Assembly: GCA_003149565.1 (NCBI GenBank)
Contig: QCWH01000007.1
Coordinates: forward strand, 33,779-97,778
DNA length: 64,000 nt
Source of the DNA: Marivita sp. XM-24bin2
GTDB lineage: Bacteria > Pseudomonadota > Alphaproteobacteria > Rhodobacterales > Rhodobacteraceae
Direction: 5' to 3'
Below the pieces are notes generated by a model. It made no database searches, had not been told where the DNA came from, and was given only the letters and a program-made list of their open reading frames with translations. This document shows positions 41,118 to 51,000 of this stretch, piece by piece. A program made the position numbers and the translations under genes. Positions within the stretch are counted from its first letter, which is position 1. Every line of letters starts with the position of its first letter.

Positions 41118-42410
41118 ATGGTTGATATCGCCACCCGTGTCTGGAACCACAAATGGAAGATCGACCCGATCGTGCGGTCGCTTATCGACACGGATTTCTA
41201 CAAGCTGCTGATGTGTCAGTCGGTGTTCCGCAACAAGCGCGACACGCAGGTGACGTTCAGCCTGATCAACCGGTCGTCGCATGTGCCATTGGCCAAGCTG
41301 ATTGACGAAGGTGAGTTGCGCGAACAGTTGGACCACATCCGGTCGCTGTCCTTGCGACGCAACGAAAGCACATGGCTGCGCGGGAATACGTTTTACGGCA
41401 AGCGGCAGATGTTCCGTCCAGATTTCATGGAATGGTTCGAGCAGTTGCGCCTGCCGCCCTATCACCTCGAACGCGTTGGCGATCAGTACGAGCTGACATT
41501 TGAGGGCGCGTGGCCCGAGGTGATGCTGTGGGAGATCCCGGCACTTGCCGTTCTGATGGAGCTGCGGGGCCGTGCGGTTCTGAACGACATGGGGCGGTTC
41601 GAGTTGCAGGTGCTTTATGCCCGCGCGATGACCAAGCTGTGGGAAAAGATCGAACGGCTTCGCGAAAGGCCAGAACTGCGGATTGCGGATTTCGGCACGC
41701 GGCGGCGGCATTCCTTCCTGTGGCAGGACTGGTGCGTGCAGGCGATGTATGAAGGTCTGGGCAGTAGTTTCGTCGGCACGTCGAACTGTCTGATCGCCAA
41801 GAACCGCGACCTAGAGGCGATTGGCACCAACGCGCATGAACTGCCGATGGTTTACGCGGCTTTGGCTGAAGACGACGCCGCGCTGGCGCAAGCACCTTAC
41901 GATGTTCTGGCCGATTGGCATGAGGAACACGAGGGAAATCTGAGGATGATCCTGCCGGACACCTACGGCACCGAAGGCTTTCTGAAAAACGCGCCGGATT
42001 GGTTGGCGGGGTGGACGGGTATCCGGATCGACTCGGGTGATCCTGCGGCCGGGGCCGAGATCGCAATCCGCTGGTGGAAAGAGCGGGGCGAGGACCCGAC
42101 GAAGAAGCTCGTGATTTTCTCGGATGGTCTGGACGTGGACAAAATCCTCGAATTGCAGGTCCAGTTTGCCGGGCGCGTTCGGGTGTCGTTTGGGTGGGGC
42201 ACGCTGCTGACCAATGACTTCCGCGGGCTGACACCGGATGATCGGCTGGCGCCGTTCAGTCTTGTCTGCAAGGCGATCAGCGCCAATGGCAAGCCGACGG
42301 TCAAGCTATCGGACAACCCGAACAAGGCGATGGGTCCGCAGGACCAGATCGACCGCTACAAGCGGGTATTCGGGGTAGGTGATCAGGAGCGGCTGGACGT
42401 GGTGGTCTGA
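41118..42410 (+). CDS. pncB: nicotinate phosphoribosyltransferase
   Basis: PncB converts nicotinate, PRPP and ATP to nicotinate mononucleotide in NAD salvage. The 430-residue product begins MVDIATRVWNHKWKIDPIVRSL and contains the family segments LLMCQSVFRNK, LRIADFGTRRRHS (as ELRIADFGTRRRHSF), GSSFVGTSN with the phosphorylated-His region HELPMVY, and FSDGLDVDKILEL. The ATG at 41118 follows TTGGAGACCCTC; the TTG at 41106 is too close to the ribosome site. With pncA nearby, this stretch is an NAD-salvage neighbourhood. Confidence 0.96.
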   Translation: MVDIATRVWNHKWKIDPIVRSLIDTDFYKLLMCQSVFRNKRDTQVTFSLINRSSHVPLAKLIDEGELREQLDHIRSLSLRRNESTWLRGNTFYGKRQMFRPDFMEWFEQLRLPPYHLERVGDQYELTFEGAWPEVMLWEIPALAVLMELRGRAVLNDMGRFELQVLYARAMTKLWEKIERLRERPELRIADFGTRRRHSFLWQDWCVQAMYEGLGSSFVGTSNCLIAKNRDLEAIGTNAHELPMVYAALAEDDAALAQAPYDVLADWHEEHEGNLRMILPDTYGTEGFLKNAPDWLAGWTGIRIDSGDPAAGAEIAIRWWKERGEDPTKKLVIFSDGLDVDKILELQVQFAGRVRVSFGWGTLLTNDFRGLTPDDRLAPFSLVCKAISANGKPTVKLSDNPNKAMGPQDQIDRYKRVFGVGDQERLDVVV

Positions 42411-42579
42411 TATCCACCACATCTTGTGACGGTGCACGCAAAAAGGTCGCGTGCAAAAAAATGCATCCTCATGTTGATTGTCCCCGGATCGCGCCCTAGT
42501 TGACCATTACTCGGCTGACCTGGGGTAAGTTTTGCAAGCCTTTGCGCGGCCGAGCATACCATAATTCAGGGAGGATATT

Positions 42580-43866
42580 ATGGACTATCTGTCTCGGACC
42601 ACTGCTATACTTGCGTTTGCGCCGTTGATGACAGGCGCGATCTGGGCTGCAACCTCTGGTGCGGCACAGGCCATGAACACGACAAGTCTGCAGCATGAAG
42701 TTGTTCTGTCGGATTTGGATGAGCCATGGGATATGGCGTTTCTCGATGATGGAACGATGTTCTTTACCGAGAAATGCGACGGGCTTTCCGTGCGCATGCC
42801 GTCTGGCGACGTGAACGCACTTCTCGGAATGTCGGGCGCTGAGGGCTATCCTGCGAACGCGGATGATCTGTTTTGCGACGGTCAGGCAGGCATGATGGGA
42901 GTCGCCGTTGATCCCGATTTTGGGAGCAACCGACAGATTTATGTCTATTCCACATCGAACATGGTCACGCCGCACACCAACCGGCTCATGCGTCTGGTGG
43001 TGAATGAGGACTTTACCGGCGTGTCTGATCGGACCGACATCGTGGAGGACGTGCCCTACAAGATGGAGCCGACAGATCACCCATTTGGTGGGACCGGCGC
43101 GCATAACGGCGGGCGGGTTCGCTTTGGGCCGGACGGGTATATTTACCTAACAACGGGCGACAATCACAACGCCGCCGTACCGCAAAGCCCGACGCTCATG
43201 GGTAGCAAAGTGTTGCGTATTGACCGTGACGGCAATGCAGCGCCCGAGAACGCACCGCCCGAGGGCTTCGATCAGCGCACCTATACTTACGGGCACCGGA
43301 ATGTTCAGGGCATCGCCTTCCATCCGGAGACCGGAACGCCAATCACTGCAGAGCATGGGCCGTGGCATTCAGACGAGATCACGGTTCTGGTCAATGGCGG
43401 AAATGCCGGCTGGGACCCGCGCCCGAACATGGCTGGCCGGGGCGATTGCCCGAGCGACTACTGCGGTTACAGCCCGAACCAGATGGAGGGTATGAACCGC
43501 TACGAGCGCGCGGCATTCATGCCGATGACGGATCTCGAAACCTATCCGGATGCCATGCCGCCAATCTGGGACAACAATGGTTGGTCACAGGGCACCTCTT
43601 CGGCAGCTTTCCTGGAAGGCGCGCAGTGGGGTAACTGGGACGGCGCCTTGGTCGTCGGCATCATGGGGATCGGTTTTGGCGGCACACCCATCGGGCAGAG
43701 GATTGATGTGATCGAACTCACCGATGATCTGAAGGTCGAGGACGTCACCGAGATGACCTTGCCGATGGAGTCCGGACGGTTCCGGTCTGTGGTGCTCGGT
43801 CCGGACGGGAGCCTTTACACCGCGACGGATGAGGGCTTCATCCACAAGCTGACACCGGCTAACTGA
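42580..43866 (+). CDS. secreted PQQ-dependent sugar dehydrogenase-like protein
   Basis: The 428-residue protein has a signal peptide (hydrophobic residues ~9-30, ending AQA) and a six-blade beta-propeller of the soluble glucose/aldose sugar dehydrogenase (GSDH, YliI-like) family. Typical pieces are LDEPWDMAFLDDGTMFFTE, GGRVRFGPDGYIYLTTGDNH, YTYGHRNVQGIAF and AEHGPWHSDE. It would oxidise aldoses in the periplasm with PQQ and donate electrons to the respiratory chain. Extra Cys residues (KCDG, LFCDGQ, CPSDYCGYS) are unusual and may form disulfides. A strong terminator follows. PQQ synthesis genes are not in the window. Confidence 0.88.
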   Translation: MDYLSRTTAILAFAPLMTGAIWAATSGAAQAMNTTSLQHEVVLSDLDEPWDMAFLDDGTMFFTEKCDGLSVRMPSGDVNALLGMSGAEGYPANADDLFCDGQAGMMGVAVDPDFGSNRQIYVYSTSNMVTPHTNRLMRLVVNEDFTGVSDRTDIVEDVPYKMEPTDHPFGGTGAHNGGRVRFGPDGYIYLTTGDNHNAAVPQSPTLMGSKVLRIDRDGNAAPENAPPEGFDQRTYTYGHRNVQGIAFHPETGTPITAEHGPWHSDEITVLVNGGNAGWDPRPNMAGRGDCPSDYCGYSPNQMEGMNRYERAAFMPMTDLETYPDAMPPIWDNNGWSQGTSSAAFLEGAQWGNWDGALVVGIMGIGFGGTPIGQRIDVIELTDDLKVEDVTEMTLPMESGRFRSVVLGPDGSLYTATDEGFIHKLTPAN

Positions 43867-43876
43867 TATGAAATAA

Positions 43877-43905
43877 CCCCTGCGTCGGTCTTTCCGACGC
43901 AGGGG
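43877..43905 (+). terminator. intrinsic terminator after the sugar dehydrogenase gene
   Basis: CCCCTGCGTCGG (43877-43888) pairs perfectly with CCGACGCAGGGG (43894-43905) around TCTTT. It is ten bases after the stop codon and followed by CTTTG. It may also serve mscL on the other strand. Confidence 0.82.
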
Positions 43906-43945
43906 CTTTGATACAGCAGGACCCATTTGGATCCGGTCAGAGCAA

Positions 43946-44371
43946 TCAGCCTTTTTTCAAAGCGTCCCGGATTTCAAGAAGGACATCCAACTCGCTGGGG
44001 CCAGTGGGCACTTCTGGAGCGATGTCTTGCGGCTTTTCAGCAGCGGCTTTGATCCGGTTGACCATCTTCACCAGTATGAACACCACGAAGGCAATGATCA
44101 GGAAGTTGATCACAGCCATGATAAAGCTGCCGATGGCAAAGACCGGCGCACCAGCTTCCTGAGCTGCAGCCAAAGACGCATGTTCGCTGCCGTCCAGTGT
44201 GTAGAACCATCCCGAGAAGTCCATCCCGCCAGTAAAGAGCGCGATTATCGGGTTGATGATGTCGCCGACTAAAGACGTGACGATCGCGGTGAAAGCCGCG
44301 CCAACGATGATGCCGACCGCCATGTCCATGACATTGCCTTTGGCAATGAAGTCCTTGAATTCTTGTATCAT
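43946..44371 (-). CDS. mscL: large-conductance mechanosensitive channel
   Basis: MscL is the osmotic safety valve of the inner membrane. The 141-residue protein starts [27 protein letters not shown], the conserved amphipathic S1 helix and TM1 pore sequence, then [19 protein letters not shown], a periplasmic loop, TM2 ([23 protein letters not shown]) and a C-terminal helix bundle. The length and motifs match the family. It is a single gene facing the sugar-dehydrogenase terminator. Confidence 0.97.
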   Translation of the reverse strand: MIQEFKDFIAKGNVMDMAVGIIVGAAFTAIVTSLVGDIINPIIALFTGGMDFSGWFYTLDGSEHASLAAAQEAGAPVFAIGSFIMAVINFLIIAFVVFILVKMVNRIKAAAEKPQDIAPEVPTGPSELDVLLEIRDALKKG

Positions 44372-44530
44372 TACTCTTTTCCCTCGTGTTTGTGTGGCTT
44401 GGCCAAATGCCCACGGTTATCTTTTGATACTACCGCTCTGGTTTTGTCACGCGCTGACACACAATCCACGGGGAAAATGCGGAACCTTGCCGCAGAAATG
44501 CAGCTTTCGGATACACCTTTGCGGCAAGAC

Positions 44531-44980
44531 TTACCCGGGAAGCGAGCCGGTCAGGACATAGCGCAGAATCTGGGCTACTTCTTGCGGTGTGCGGGTCATC
44601 GCGAGTGCCGCTGCATCAACCTCTTTCAGAGCGTGATCGTGCTCTGGCTGTTGAAGAATGATGAGCGACTTGCCGAGGGCTGACGCATAGCCCGCATCGA
44701 ACGCAGCGTTCCACTGCTTGTACTTCTCGCCAAACCGCACCACGACGACATCGGCATCCGCGATACCTTTGCGGGTACGGATCGCATTGACCATCGCACC
44801 TTTATGGTCATGCCAGTATTTGTTCTCCTCGGCTCCGAGGATCGCGACGCCGCAATCATCACTGGCGGCATGATCCGTCACCGGGCTGTCAAAACTCACG
44901 TCTAGACCGTCACAGGCGTCGATGATCTGATCTCGCCAATCGGTATGGATTTCTCCGGAAAGGTATACACGCAAAGTCAT
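44531..44980 (-). CDS. YtoQ family protein
   Basis: The 149-residue product begins MTLRVYLSGEIHTDWRDQI and contains SPVTDHAASDDCGVAILG and ADVVVVRFGEKYKQWNAAFDAGYA, the hallmark of the YtoQ family, related to nucleoside 2-deoxyribosyltransferases by fold. The biological substrate is unknown. The ATG at 44980 follows AAGGAG; an in-frame start at 45004 adds eight residues and lacks a ribosome site. Confidence 0.9.
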   Translation of the reverse strand: MTLRVYLSGEIHTDWRDQIIDACDGLDVSFDSPVTDHAASDDCGVAILGAEENKYWHDHKGAMVNAIRTRKGIADADVVVVRFGEKYKQWNAAFDAGYASALGKSLIILQQPEHDHALKEVDAAALAMTRTPQEVAQILRYVLTGSLPG

Positions 44981-45034
44981 GGGATGCTCCTTTTGTTTGG
45001 TCAAATGGGTAGCGCGGTTGGGCGCAATGGCCAG

Positions 45035-45667
45035 TTAATTGATCTTACGCGCGATGACGGTCCGGCGGGGATCCTTGCCCGGTGCCATCTGGGTTTCCAA
45101 AATTGTGAATCCCGCACGGGTGATCGCGGCATCAAGGTCTGCAGCCGACAGTTTCTTGAAATAGGGCGCTTTGCCAATGGCTTGCATGACGGGCAGGGCA
45201 AATTGGATCACCCACCAGATCACGCTGCTTTTCGCGGGCATGCAGAACGTCTTGGAGATGAACAGGCCGCCCGGTTTGGTCCGCTTGTCGATCTCGGCCA
45301 ATGCGCCATCGAGGTCTTCGAGCAGATGCAAGAGGTTCATGGCGAGAACCGCGTCGAACGGTCCGGCGGGAGCATCCGCAGCGTCAGATTGCACGAAGTC
45401 GACATTGGTCGTGCCTGCGGCCTCGGCTTTTTCCCGGCCTTTGTCGAGCATTGCGTCGGATACATCGGTGGCAGTGATGTGCCCAAGGCTGGGTGCAAGC
45501 GCGATTGCCGTTGTGCCTGTGCCGCAGCCAAGCTCGAGGACGGTGTCATTTGGGGACAGGAGCGTGCGCATCTGCTCCAGTGTGGCCTCGTAGGCCTCTT
45601 GGTTTCGGATCGGCGAGGCCGCGTATTTGTCCGCTGCCCGATCCCAGAACTTTGCAGACTTGTACAT
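45035..45667 (-). CDS. class I SAM-dependent methyltransferase
   Basis: The 210-residue protein has the Rossmann SAM-binding motifs: VLELGCGTGTTAIAL (motif I), TATDVSDAMLDKG, FDAVLAMNLLHLLEDLDGAL (motif IV region). The N-terminal YKSAKFWDRAADKYAASPI is typical of methyltransferase type 11/25 proteins such as UbiE-like enzymes. The substrate is not predictable. It is 32 bases downstream of pheT on the same strand and might be read through from it. Confidence 0.88.
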   Translation of the reverse strand: MYKSAKFWDRAADKYAASPIRNQEAYEATLEQMRTLLSPNDTVLELGCGTGTTAIALAPSLGHITATDVSDAMLDKGREKAEAAGTTNVDFVQSDAADAPAGPFDAVLAMNLLHLLEDLDGALAEIDKRTKPGGLFISKTFCMPAKSSVIWWVIQFALPVMQAIGKAPYFKKLSAADLDAAITRAGFTILETQMAPGKDPRRTVIARKIN

Positions 45668-45699
45668 GTCGACCTCGCCTTTGTGTGGGGTGTATGATC

Positions 45700-48096
45700 C
45701 TAGCCGCGCAGGACGCCTCCGGTGGCTTTTTCGACCTTTTCGATGATCTTTTTGCCGACCGCTTCGATGTCTGCTTCTTTCAGCGTGCTTCCCGTCGGTT
45801 GCAGCCGGACGGTTATGGCGAGAGACTTTTTGCCGTCGCCAAGCGAGCCGCCGATGAATTCATCAAACAGGCGCACGTCCGCGATCAGCGCCTTATCAGC
45901 TCCGGCGGCGGCGTTCATCAGGTCGAGCGCTGCAACTTGTGCATCGACGACAAAGGCGAAATCACGCTCGACAGCCTGCAGGTCGTTGAGCACCAGCGCG
46001 GGGCGTGTGGCACCCGTCTTGCGCGGCATCGGGATTTCCTGCGGCCAGATCGTGTAGGCGACAACCGGGCCTTTGACATCCATCGCCTTGAGCACTTTGG
46101 GGTGCAATTCGCCAAAGACGCCCAGCACCTTTTTCGGGCCGAGGCAAATCATGCCGTGACGGCCCGGATGCCACCAGTCGCTGGCGCCGCGCAAGATCTG
46201 CGTCTTGGTCGGAGCGCCCATTGCTGTAAGGATCGCTTCGGCGTCGGCTTTGGCGTCAAAGATGTCGACGGCCCGGGCGCTGCCATGAACGTCTTTGGGG
46301 CCGGTGCGGCCGGTGAGGAGGCCGGTCAGCATCAGGTGCTGTTCCTCTGGCTCGCCTCCGTGGAAGGCGTGACCAAGTTCAAAGAGCGCAAGGTCCGTGA
46401 ATCCGCGCGCCTGATTGCGGGCCGCAGCCTGCAGCAATCCGGGCAACAGAGCCGGGCGCATGTGGCTCATTTCCGTGCTGATCGGATTGGCAAGCATCGT
46501 GGTGTCGTCGCCGCCGCCAAAGAGCTCTGCCGCAGCTTTGTCGATGAAGCTGTAGGTCACACACTCGTTGTATCCCAGTGCAACTGCTGTGCGGCGGCCG
46601 GCGCGCTCGCGGCGCTGCATCGGAGAGAGGATCGGCTTGGGCACGCCCGGTTGTGTGCGGGGCAGGGGTTGGCCCTGCAGTTTGGTCAGAGACGCAACGC
46701 GGGCCACTTCTTCGACCAGATCGGCCTCGCCCATGACATCCGGGCGCCACGACGGCACATGCGCCATGTTGCCTTCCAGTCTGAAACCAAGCGCCGTGAG
46801 GGTCTGGCGCTGTTCGGACTCGGGAATGTCCATGCCAACAAGCGAAATCACTCGGGCCGGGTCAAGCTTGAACGCGCGTGACGTGTCGGGGATGGCACCG
46901 GCGATAATCATGTCAGAGGCTTCGCCACCTGCGTGATCGACGATCATCCGAACCGCCAGTTCCAGACCGTCGGGCGTGAAGGCCGGATCAACACCGCGTT
47001 CAAAGCGGTACCGTGCGTCGGAATTGATTTTCAGCGCCCGACCTGTATAGGCGATCTGAACCGGATCCCAGTAGGCGCTCTCGACAAACACATCGATGGT
47101 CTCGTCGGAGCATCCTGTTTCCTCTCCGCCCATGATGCCCGCGATGCTTTCGGGGCCTTTGGCGTCAGAGATCACCATCTGACCGGGCTGGAGCGCGTAG
47201 GTCTTGCCGTCGAGAGCCAGCACCTCCTCGCCACCTGCCGCGCGGTGAACGCGCAGGTCACCGGTCACTTTTGCCATGTCGAAGACGTGCAGCGGGCGGT
47301 TGCGGTCGTAGGTGAAGAAGTTGGTCACATCGACAAGGAAATTGATCGGGCGCAGGCCAATCGCGCGCAGGGCGTCTTGCAACCATTGCGGGCTGGGGCC
47401 GTTCTTGACGCCGCGAATGATGCGCCCGCAGAAGAGCGGGCAGCCGTCCAGCGTGTCTTCGTCGATCACCACCTTGGTGTCGGCAGTAAAGCTGGCGGGT
47501 ACGGGATCGATGGCGTGGGTCTTGAGCTTGCCCAGACCGCGCGCCGCCAGATCGCGGGCGATTCCTTGCACCCCCAGCGCATCGGGGCGGTTCGGAGTGA
47601 TAGCGATTTCAATCACCGGGTCGACCTTGGCGGGGTCGTTTTCGGCCAGCCAGTCGATGAACTTCTGTCCCACCTCGCCCGAGGGCAGTTCGATGATGCC
47701 GTCATGTTCGTCGCTGAGTTCCAACTCGCGTTCCGAGGCCATCATACCGTGGCTTTCGACGCCGCGGATGTTGCCGACGCTGAGGGTCACGTCGATGCCC
47801 GGCACATAGTCGCCGGGTTTCGCCAGAACGACAGTGATTCCCGCGCGGGCGTTCGGCGCACCGCAAACGATCTGCTTGTCGCCCTCGTCGGTCTCAACCG
47901 TGCAAACGCGCAGGCGGTCGGCATCGGGGTGCTGCTCGGCATGTTTCACCTTGGCGAGCGTAAAGGTCTTGAGCTTGTCCGCCGGGTTCTCAACGCCTTC
48001 GACCTCGAGGCCCAAGTCGGTCAGGGCATAGGTGATTTCGTCCACCGTTGCCGTGGTGTCGAGGTGCTTTTTCAGCCAGGAGAGGGTGAATTTCAT
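45700..48096 (-). CDS. pheT: phenylalanyl-tRNA synthetase beta subunit
   Basis: The 798-residue subunit pairs with PheS in the alpha2-beta2 enzyme that charges tRNA-Phe. Domain order is normal: MKFTLSWLKKHLDT at the start, the EMAP/tRNA-binding domain (residues ~40-150), B3/B4 editing domain, B5 domain near residues 400-470, the catalytic-like core, and the FDX-ACB anticodon-binding domain at the C-terminus (ERDFAFVVDAQVAALDL). It follows pheS but with the small yrhK-like gene inserted between them. Confidence 0.97.
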   Translation of the reverse strand: MKFTLSWLKKHLDTTATVDEITYALTDLGLEVEGVENPADKLKTFTLAKVKHAEQHPDADRLRVCTVETDEGDKQIVCGAPNARAGITVVLAKPGDYVPGIDVTLSVGNIRGVESHGMMASERELELSDEHDGIIELPSGEVGQKFIDWLAENDPAKVDPVIEIAITPNRPDALGVQGIARDLAARGLGKLKTHAIDPVPASFTADTKVVIDEDTLDGCPLFCGRIIRGVKNGPSPQWLQDALRAIGLRPINFLVDVTNFFTYDRNRPLHVFDMAKVTGDLRVHRAAGGEEVLALDGKTYALQPGQMVISDAKGPESIAGIMGGEETGCSDETIDVFVESAYWDPVQIAYTGRALKINSDARYRFERGVDPAFTPDGLELAVRMIVDHAGGEASDMIIAGAIPDTSRAFKLDPARVISLVGMDIPESEQRQTLTALGFRLEGNMAHVPSWRPDVMGEADLVEEVARVASLTKLQGQPLPRTQPGVPKPILSPMQRRERAGRRTAVALGYNECVTYSFIDKAAAELFGGGDDTTMLANPISTEMSHMRPALLPGLLQAAARNQARGFTDLALFELGHAFHGGEPEEQHLMLTGLLTGRTGPKDVHGSARAVDIFDAKADAEAILTAMGAPTKTQILRGASDWWHPGRHGMICLGPKKVLGVFGELHPKVLKAMDVKGPVVAYTIWPQEIPMPRKTGATRPALVLNDLQAVERDFAFVVDAQVAALDLMNAAAGADKALIADVRLFDEFIGGSLGDGKKSLAITVRLQPTGSTLKEADIEAVGKKIIEKVEKATGGVLRG

Positions 48097-48098
48097 GG

Positions 48099-48380
48099 TC
48101 AGTCCCCTTTGAACCTTTGCGCAAGGTCTTTGTCATCGCCAATTGCCGCGAGTTTCAGTTCTCGGACAAGGCGGAGTGTCGGTTTCAGCGCGAAGCAGAT
48201 CGAGCCGATCAGAAAGAGCCAGGTGCCGGTGGTCTGCCAGTCTTCGAAAAAGAACATCACCGAGCCAACGACGAAACAGAGTGCCGCAGTGAAATCGATC
48301 GCCGTATAGGCGATTTCGAACGCCGCGTAGAGGCGACGCTGTTCTGTTGTTCCTGATCTGTGGTCGCGGCTGAAAAGCAT
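48099..48380 (-). CDS. YrhK-like two-helix membrane protein
   Basis: The 93-residue protein has two membrane helices (about 27-46 and 53-72) with YEIA-type sequence before the first and GSICFALKPTLRLVRE after the second, the pattern of YrhK-domain proteins. It lies between pheS and pheT, two bases before the pheT start, so it should be co-transcribed and perhaps coupled with pheT. Function unknown; the insertion of a membrane protein between pheS and pheT is unusual. Confidence 0.82.
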   Translation of the reverse strand: MLFSRDHRSGTTEQRRLYAAFEIAYTAIDFTAALCFVVGSVMFFFEDWQTTGTWLFLIGSICFALKPTLRLVRELKLAAIGDDKDLAQRFKGD

Positions 48381-48405
48381 CTGTCGCAGTGGTTTGTTGT
48401 TTCGG

Positions 48406-48462
48406 GTAGGCCGGGCTTCAGCCCGGACGTCGCAAGGTGAGCCGGGTTGAAGCCCGGCCTAC
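48406..48462. repeat. pair of inverted REP-type palindromes
   Basis: Two 21-base units face each other: GTAGGCCGGGCTTCAGCCCG+G at 48406-48426 and its inverse at 48442-48462, identical at 20 of 21 positions. Each also folds on itself (CCGGGCT-TC-AGCCCGG). This is the arrangement of repetitive extragenic palindromes (BIME-like) mobilised by RAYT transposases. It sits between pheS and the yrhK-like gene. Confidence 0.85.
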
Positions 48463-48466
48463 GAAT

Positions 48467-49537
48467 CTAACTCAAGCCGCCGTGCAGCGTTGGCACGTCG
48501 AGTGCAGCGAAGCCGTAGTGACGCAGCCAGCGGAGGTCTGAATCGAAGAAAGCGCGCAGATCGGGGATGCCGTATTTCAGCATCGCAATTCGATCGATGC
48601 CCATGCCGAAGGCAAAGCCTTGCCACTGGTCCGGATCAACGCCCGCATTGCGCAGAACGTTCGGGTGCACCATGCCAGAGCCGAGGATTTCGAGCCAATC
48701 GTCGCCTTCGCCCACTTTCAGCGTGCCGCCTTCCCATGAACACCGGATATCGACCTCGGCCGAGGGTTCCGTGAATGGGAAGTGCGAGGCGCGGAAGCGC
48801 AACTCGACGTCGTCGACCTCGAAATAGGCCTTCACGAATTCTTCCAGCACCCATTTCAGGTTCGCCATGCTTATGTCCTTGTCGATGGCAAGGCCTTCGA
48901 CCTGGTGGAACATCGGCGTGTGGGTCTGGTCGTAATCCGCGCGGTAGACGCGGCCCGGTGCGATCACGCGGATCGGGGCGCCCAGCTTTTCCATTGAGCG
49001 GATCTGTACCGGCGAGGTGTGTGTTCGCAGCACATGCGGCGGGCGATCGTCGTCTTCGGCGCGGTGCATGTAGAAGGTGTCCATTTCTGCGCGCGCCGGA
49101 TGGTGGCCCGGCATGTTCAGCGCGTCGAAATTGTACCAATCGGTGTCGATCTGTGGACCTTCAGCGACGGAAAAGCCCATATCGGCGAAAATTGCGGTGA
49201 CTTCTTCGGTGACCTGGCTGATCGGGTGCACGGTGCCCTGACGTCGCGCACGTCCGGGCAGGGTAACGTCCAGCCATTCGCCGCGCAGACGCTCATCAAG
49301 CGCTGCATCCTCAAGCGCCGCTTTCTTCGCGGAAAGCGCAGAGTTGATTTCGTCTTTGAGCGCGTTCAGCGCCGGACCGGCGACCTGCCGTTCTTCCGGG
49401 CTCATCTTGCCCAGTTCGCGCATCTTGAGGCTGATCTCGCCTTTCTTGCCGACAGCTTGCACGCGCAGCTCTTCCAGCGCGGCTTCGTCGCCCGCCGCCG
49501 CAATCAGCCCAATATACTTGTCGCGCAGATCGTCCAT
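48467..49537 (-). CDS. pheS: phenylalanyl-tRNA synthetase alpha subunit
   Basis: PheS holds the aminoacylation active site. The 356-residue product begins [24 protein letters not shown], a coiled N-terminal arm, then the class II core: motif 2 [13 protein letters not shown] and [26 protein letters not shown], and motif 3 [18 protein letters not shown]. The ATG at 49537 follows GGAGGGTGAC; the upstream open frame to 49699 is not PheS sequence. An intact REP pair lies five bases after its stop, before the yrhK-like gene and pheT. Confidence 0.97.
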   Translation of the reverse strand: MDDLRDKYIGLIAAAGDEAALEELRVQAVGKKGEISLKMRELGKMSPEERQVAGPALNALKDEINSALSAKKAALEDAALDERLRGEWLDVTLPGRARRQGTVHPISQVTEEVTAIFADMGFSVAEGPQIDTDWYNFDALNMPGHHPARAEMDTFYMHRAEDDDRPPHVLRTHTSPVQIRSMEKLGAPIRVIAPGRVYRADYDQTHTPMFHQVEGLAIDKDISMANLKWVLEEFVKAYFEVDDVELRFRASHFPFTEPSAEVDIRCSWEGGTLKVGEGDDWLEILGSGMVHPNVLRNAGVDPDQWQGFAFGMGIDRIAMLKYGIPDLRAFFDSDLRWLRHYGFAALDVPTLHGGLS

Positions 49538-49788
49538 GTCACCCTCCGGCCCGTGTCGTGCTTTCCCTAGCCGCGACGGTGGGGGGACGCAAGGCAGCGG
49601 GGTTGCGCGGCGGGATTCTTTCGATCTGAGTCGCGAAAGTAACAGGCGAAAATAAAAGCTATGTTTCAGCGCAGGGTTGCCGCATATATATTGACCCACA
49701 CCCCAAATTAAGCAGTATCAAAAGATATCACTGCCAAGATGTTGAGTGAAACAACGCTCACGATCGAGTTGTTATTTGGGGGAAGAGC

Positions 49789-50973
49789 ATGTCGATACGA
49801 TTTTTGAGAGAGCATTTGCCGTGGATTGCACCGACGGCTGCAATTGTTCTCGCAGCCACCGGTGTCATCAACTTGGGACCACGCGATACAGCGCCGTCAG
49901 GTTTTGGAGAGGTCGAGGTCTCAAGGAATGCAATGCAAAATCCGGTTGCTCTGGGGGAACCGGGCGCCGGGATCGCACCACAGATCGCGGGCAACATAGA
50001 GGCCGTGCAAGCGGTCGTGCGCCAAGCGCCGCAGCCGGTCGAACCTATCCCAGAACCTGCACCTGTCGAGCCTGCGGTTGTGGCTCCGGCCCAGCCAGTT
50101 GTTGTGCCGCAGACCGTATCCATAGACCGCGACTCCGAGATGAGCCCGACGGGCAATCCCGGCGCGTTTTTTGGCGCAGCACAAGCCAAGCTGGCGCAGG
50201 ACCAGTCCTGCGTTGAGGACTTGCGTGTGCTCGCGAGTGAAGCCCGCATCTATTTCCCGAGCGGCGGTTTGACTGCGGAGGAAGCGGGGATGTCTCAGGC
50301 ACGACTGATCGGGTTGGTCGCGCAAGATTGCCCGAATGTGGAAATCGTCGTTGAAGGTCACTCTGATCCGTCTGGGGATCCGGCGGCGAATATGCGACTT
50401 AGCCAAAAGCGCGCGGATGAGGTGCTCAGACGGATTGCTGCTGCTGGGATTGATGTGACGCGGTTCCAGTCGGTTGGTTTGGGCAGTCAGCAGCCTTCCC
50501 GCGTAACCGGCACGCAGTCGCCAGCTTATTATGACCGCCGCGTGGAGTTTGAAATTCGCGAGGTCTCGTCTCGGGCCGCTCTGAGTGGGTTTCCGCGTCC
50601 TGTGACCTCTGCGGCATCAGCTTGCGCCGCTCAGCTGCAAGCGGCCGTGGCACAGACCAAGTTGTTCTACTCGCCGCGTTCGATCACTGCGCCATCGGAT
50701 GGCATGCCTGCGGTCGTTGATCTTGCAGCCAAAGCCAGCGCATGTCCCGAAGCGCGCTTGCGCGTAGTGGGGCAATACTCTGACGAGCCGGGGTCGGGCG
50801 AAACGCCTGCAACGGCAAGGCTTCGTGCGGTGGCGTTGATGAGCTCGCTGGTGGGGGCAGGTTTTGCGCCGGAGCAGATCATCATTGCGGCCCATTCAAC
50901 GCCTCAGATTCTGGCTGGGCAGCCGGGCTTGAGCGAGCGCCGTGTTGATTTCGACGTGATCCTTGAGAACTGA
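49789..50973 (+). CDS. OmpA-family protein with two OmpA-like domains
   Basis: The 394-residue protein has an N-terminal membrane segment (about residues 11-28), a Pro/Glu/Val-rich linker (residues ~80-110), and two OmpA-like peptidoglycan-binding domains. The first (residues ~140-265) is complete, with IYFPSGGLTAEEA, VEIVVEGHSDPSGDPAANMRLSQKRADEV and YYDRRVEFEI. The second (~285-394) is more divergent, with LFYSPRSITAPSDG and a final RRVDFDVILEN. It probably tethers the envelope to peptidoglycan. The ribosome site is GGGGGAAGAGC. Confidence 0.88.
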   Translation: MSIRFLREHLPWIAPTAAIVLAATGVINLGPRDTAPSGFGEVEVSRNAMQNPVALGEPGAGIAPQIAGNIEAVQAVVRQAPQPVEPIPEPAPVEPAVVAPAQPVVVPQTVSIDRDSEMSPTGNPGAFFGAAQAKLAQDQSCVEDLRVLASEARIYFPSGGLTAEEAGMSQARLIGLVAQDCPNVEIVVEGHSDPSGDPAANMRLSQKRADEVLRRIAAAGIDVTRFQSVGLGSQQPSRVTGTQSPAYYDRRVEFEIREVSSRAALSGFPRPVTSAASACAAQLQAAVAQTKLFYSPRSITAPSDGMPAVVDLAAKASACPEARLRVVGQYSDEPGSGETPATARLRAVALMSSLVGAGFAPEQIIIAAHSTPQILAGQPGLSERRVDFDVILEN

Positions 50974-51000
50974 TCAACGCCAGACTTTGAACTGAGATGC

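Noticed and set aside
42425..42465. GTGCACGC...GCGTGCA stem with A-run as a terminator of pncB
   Set aside because: The A-run follows on the plus strand, which is the wrong polarity for pncB; no minus-strand gene needs it.
45493..48309. Two long plus-strand frames opposite pheT
   Set aside because: Antisense shadows of a well-conserved synthetase gene.
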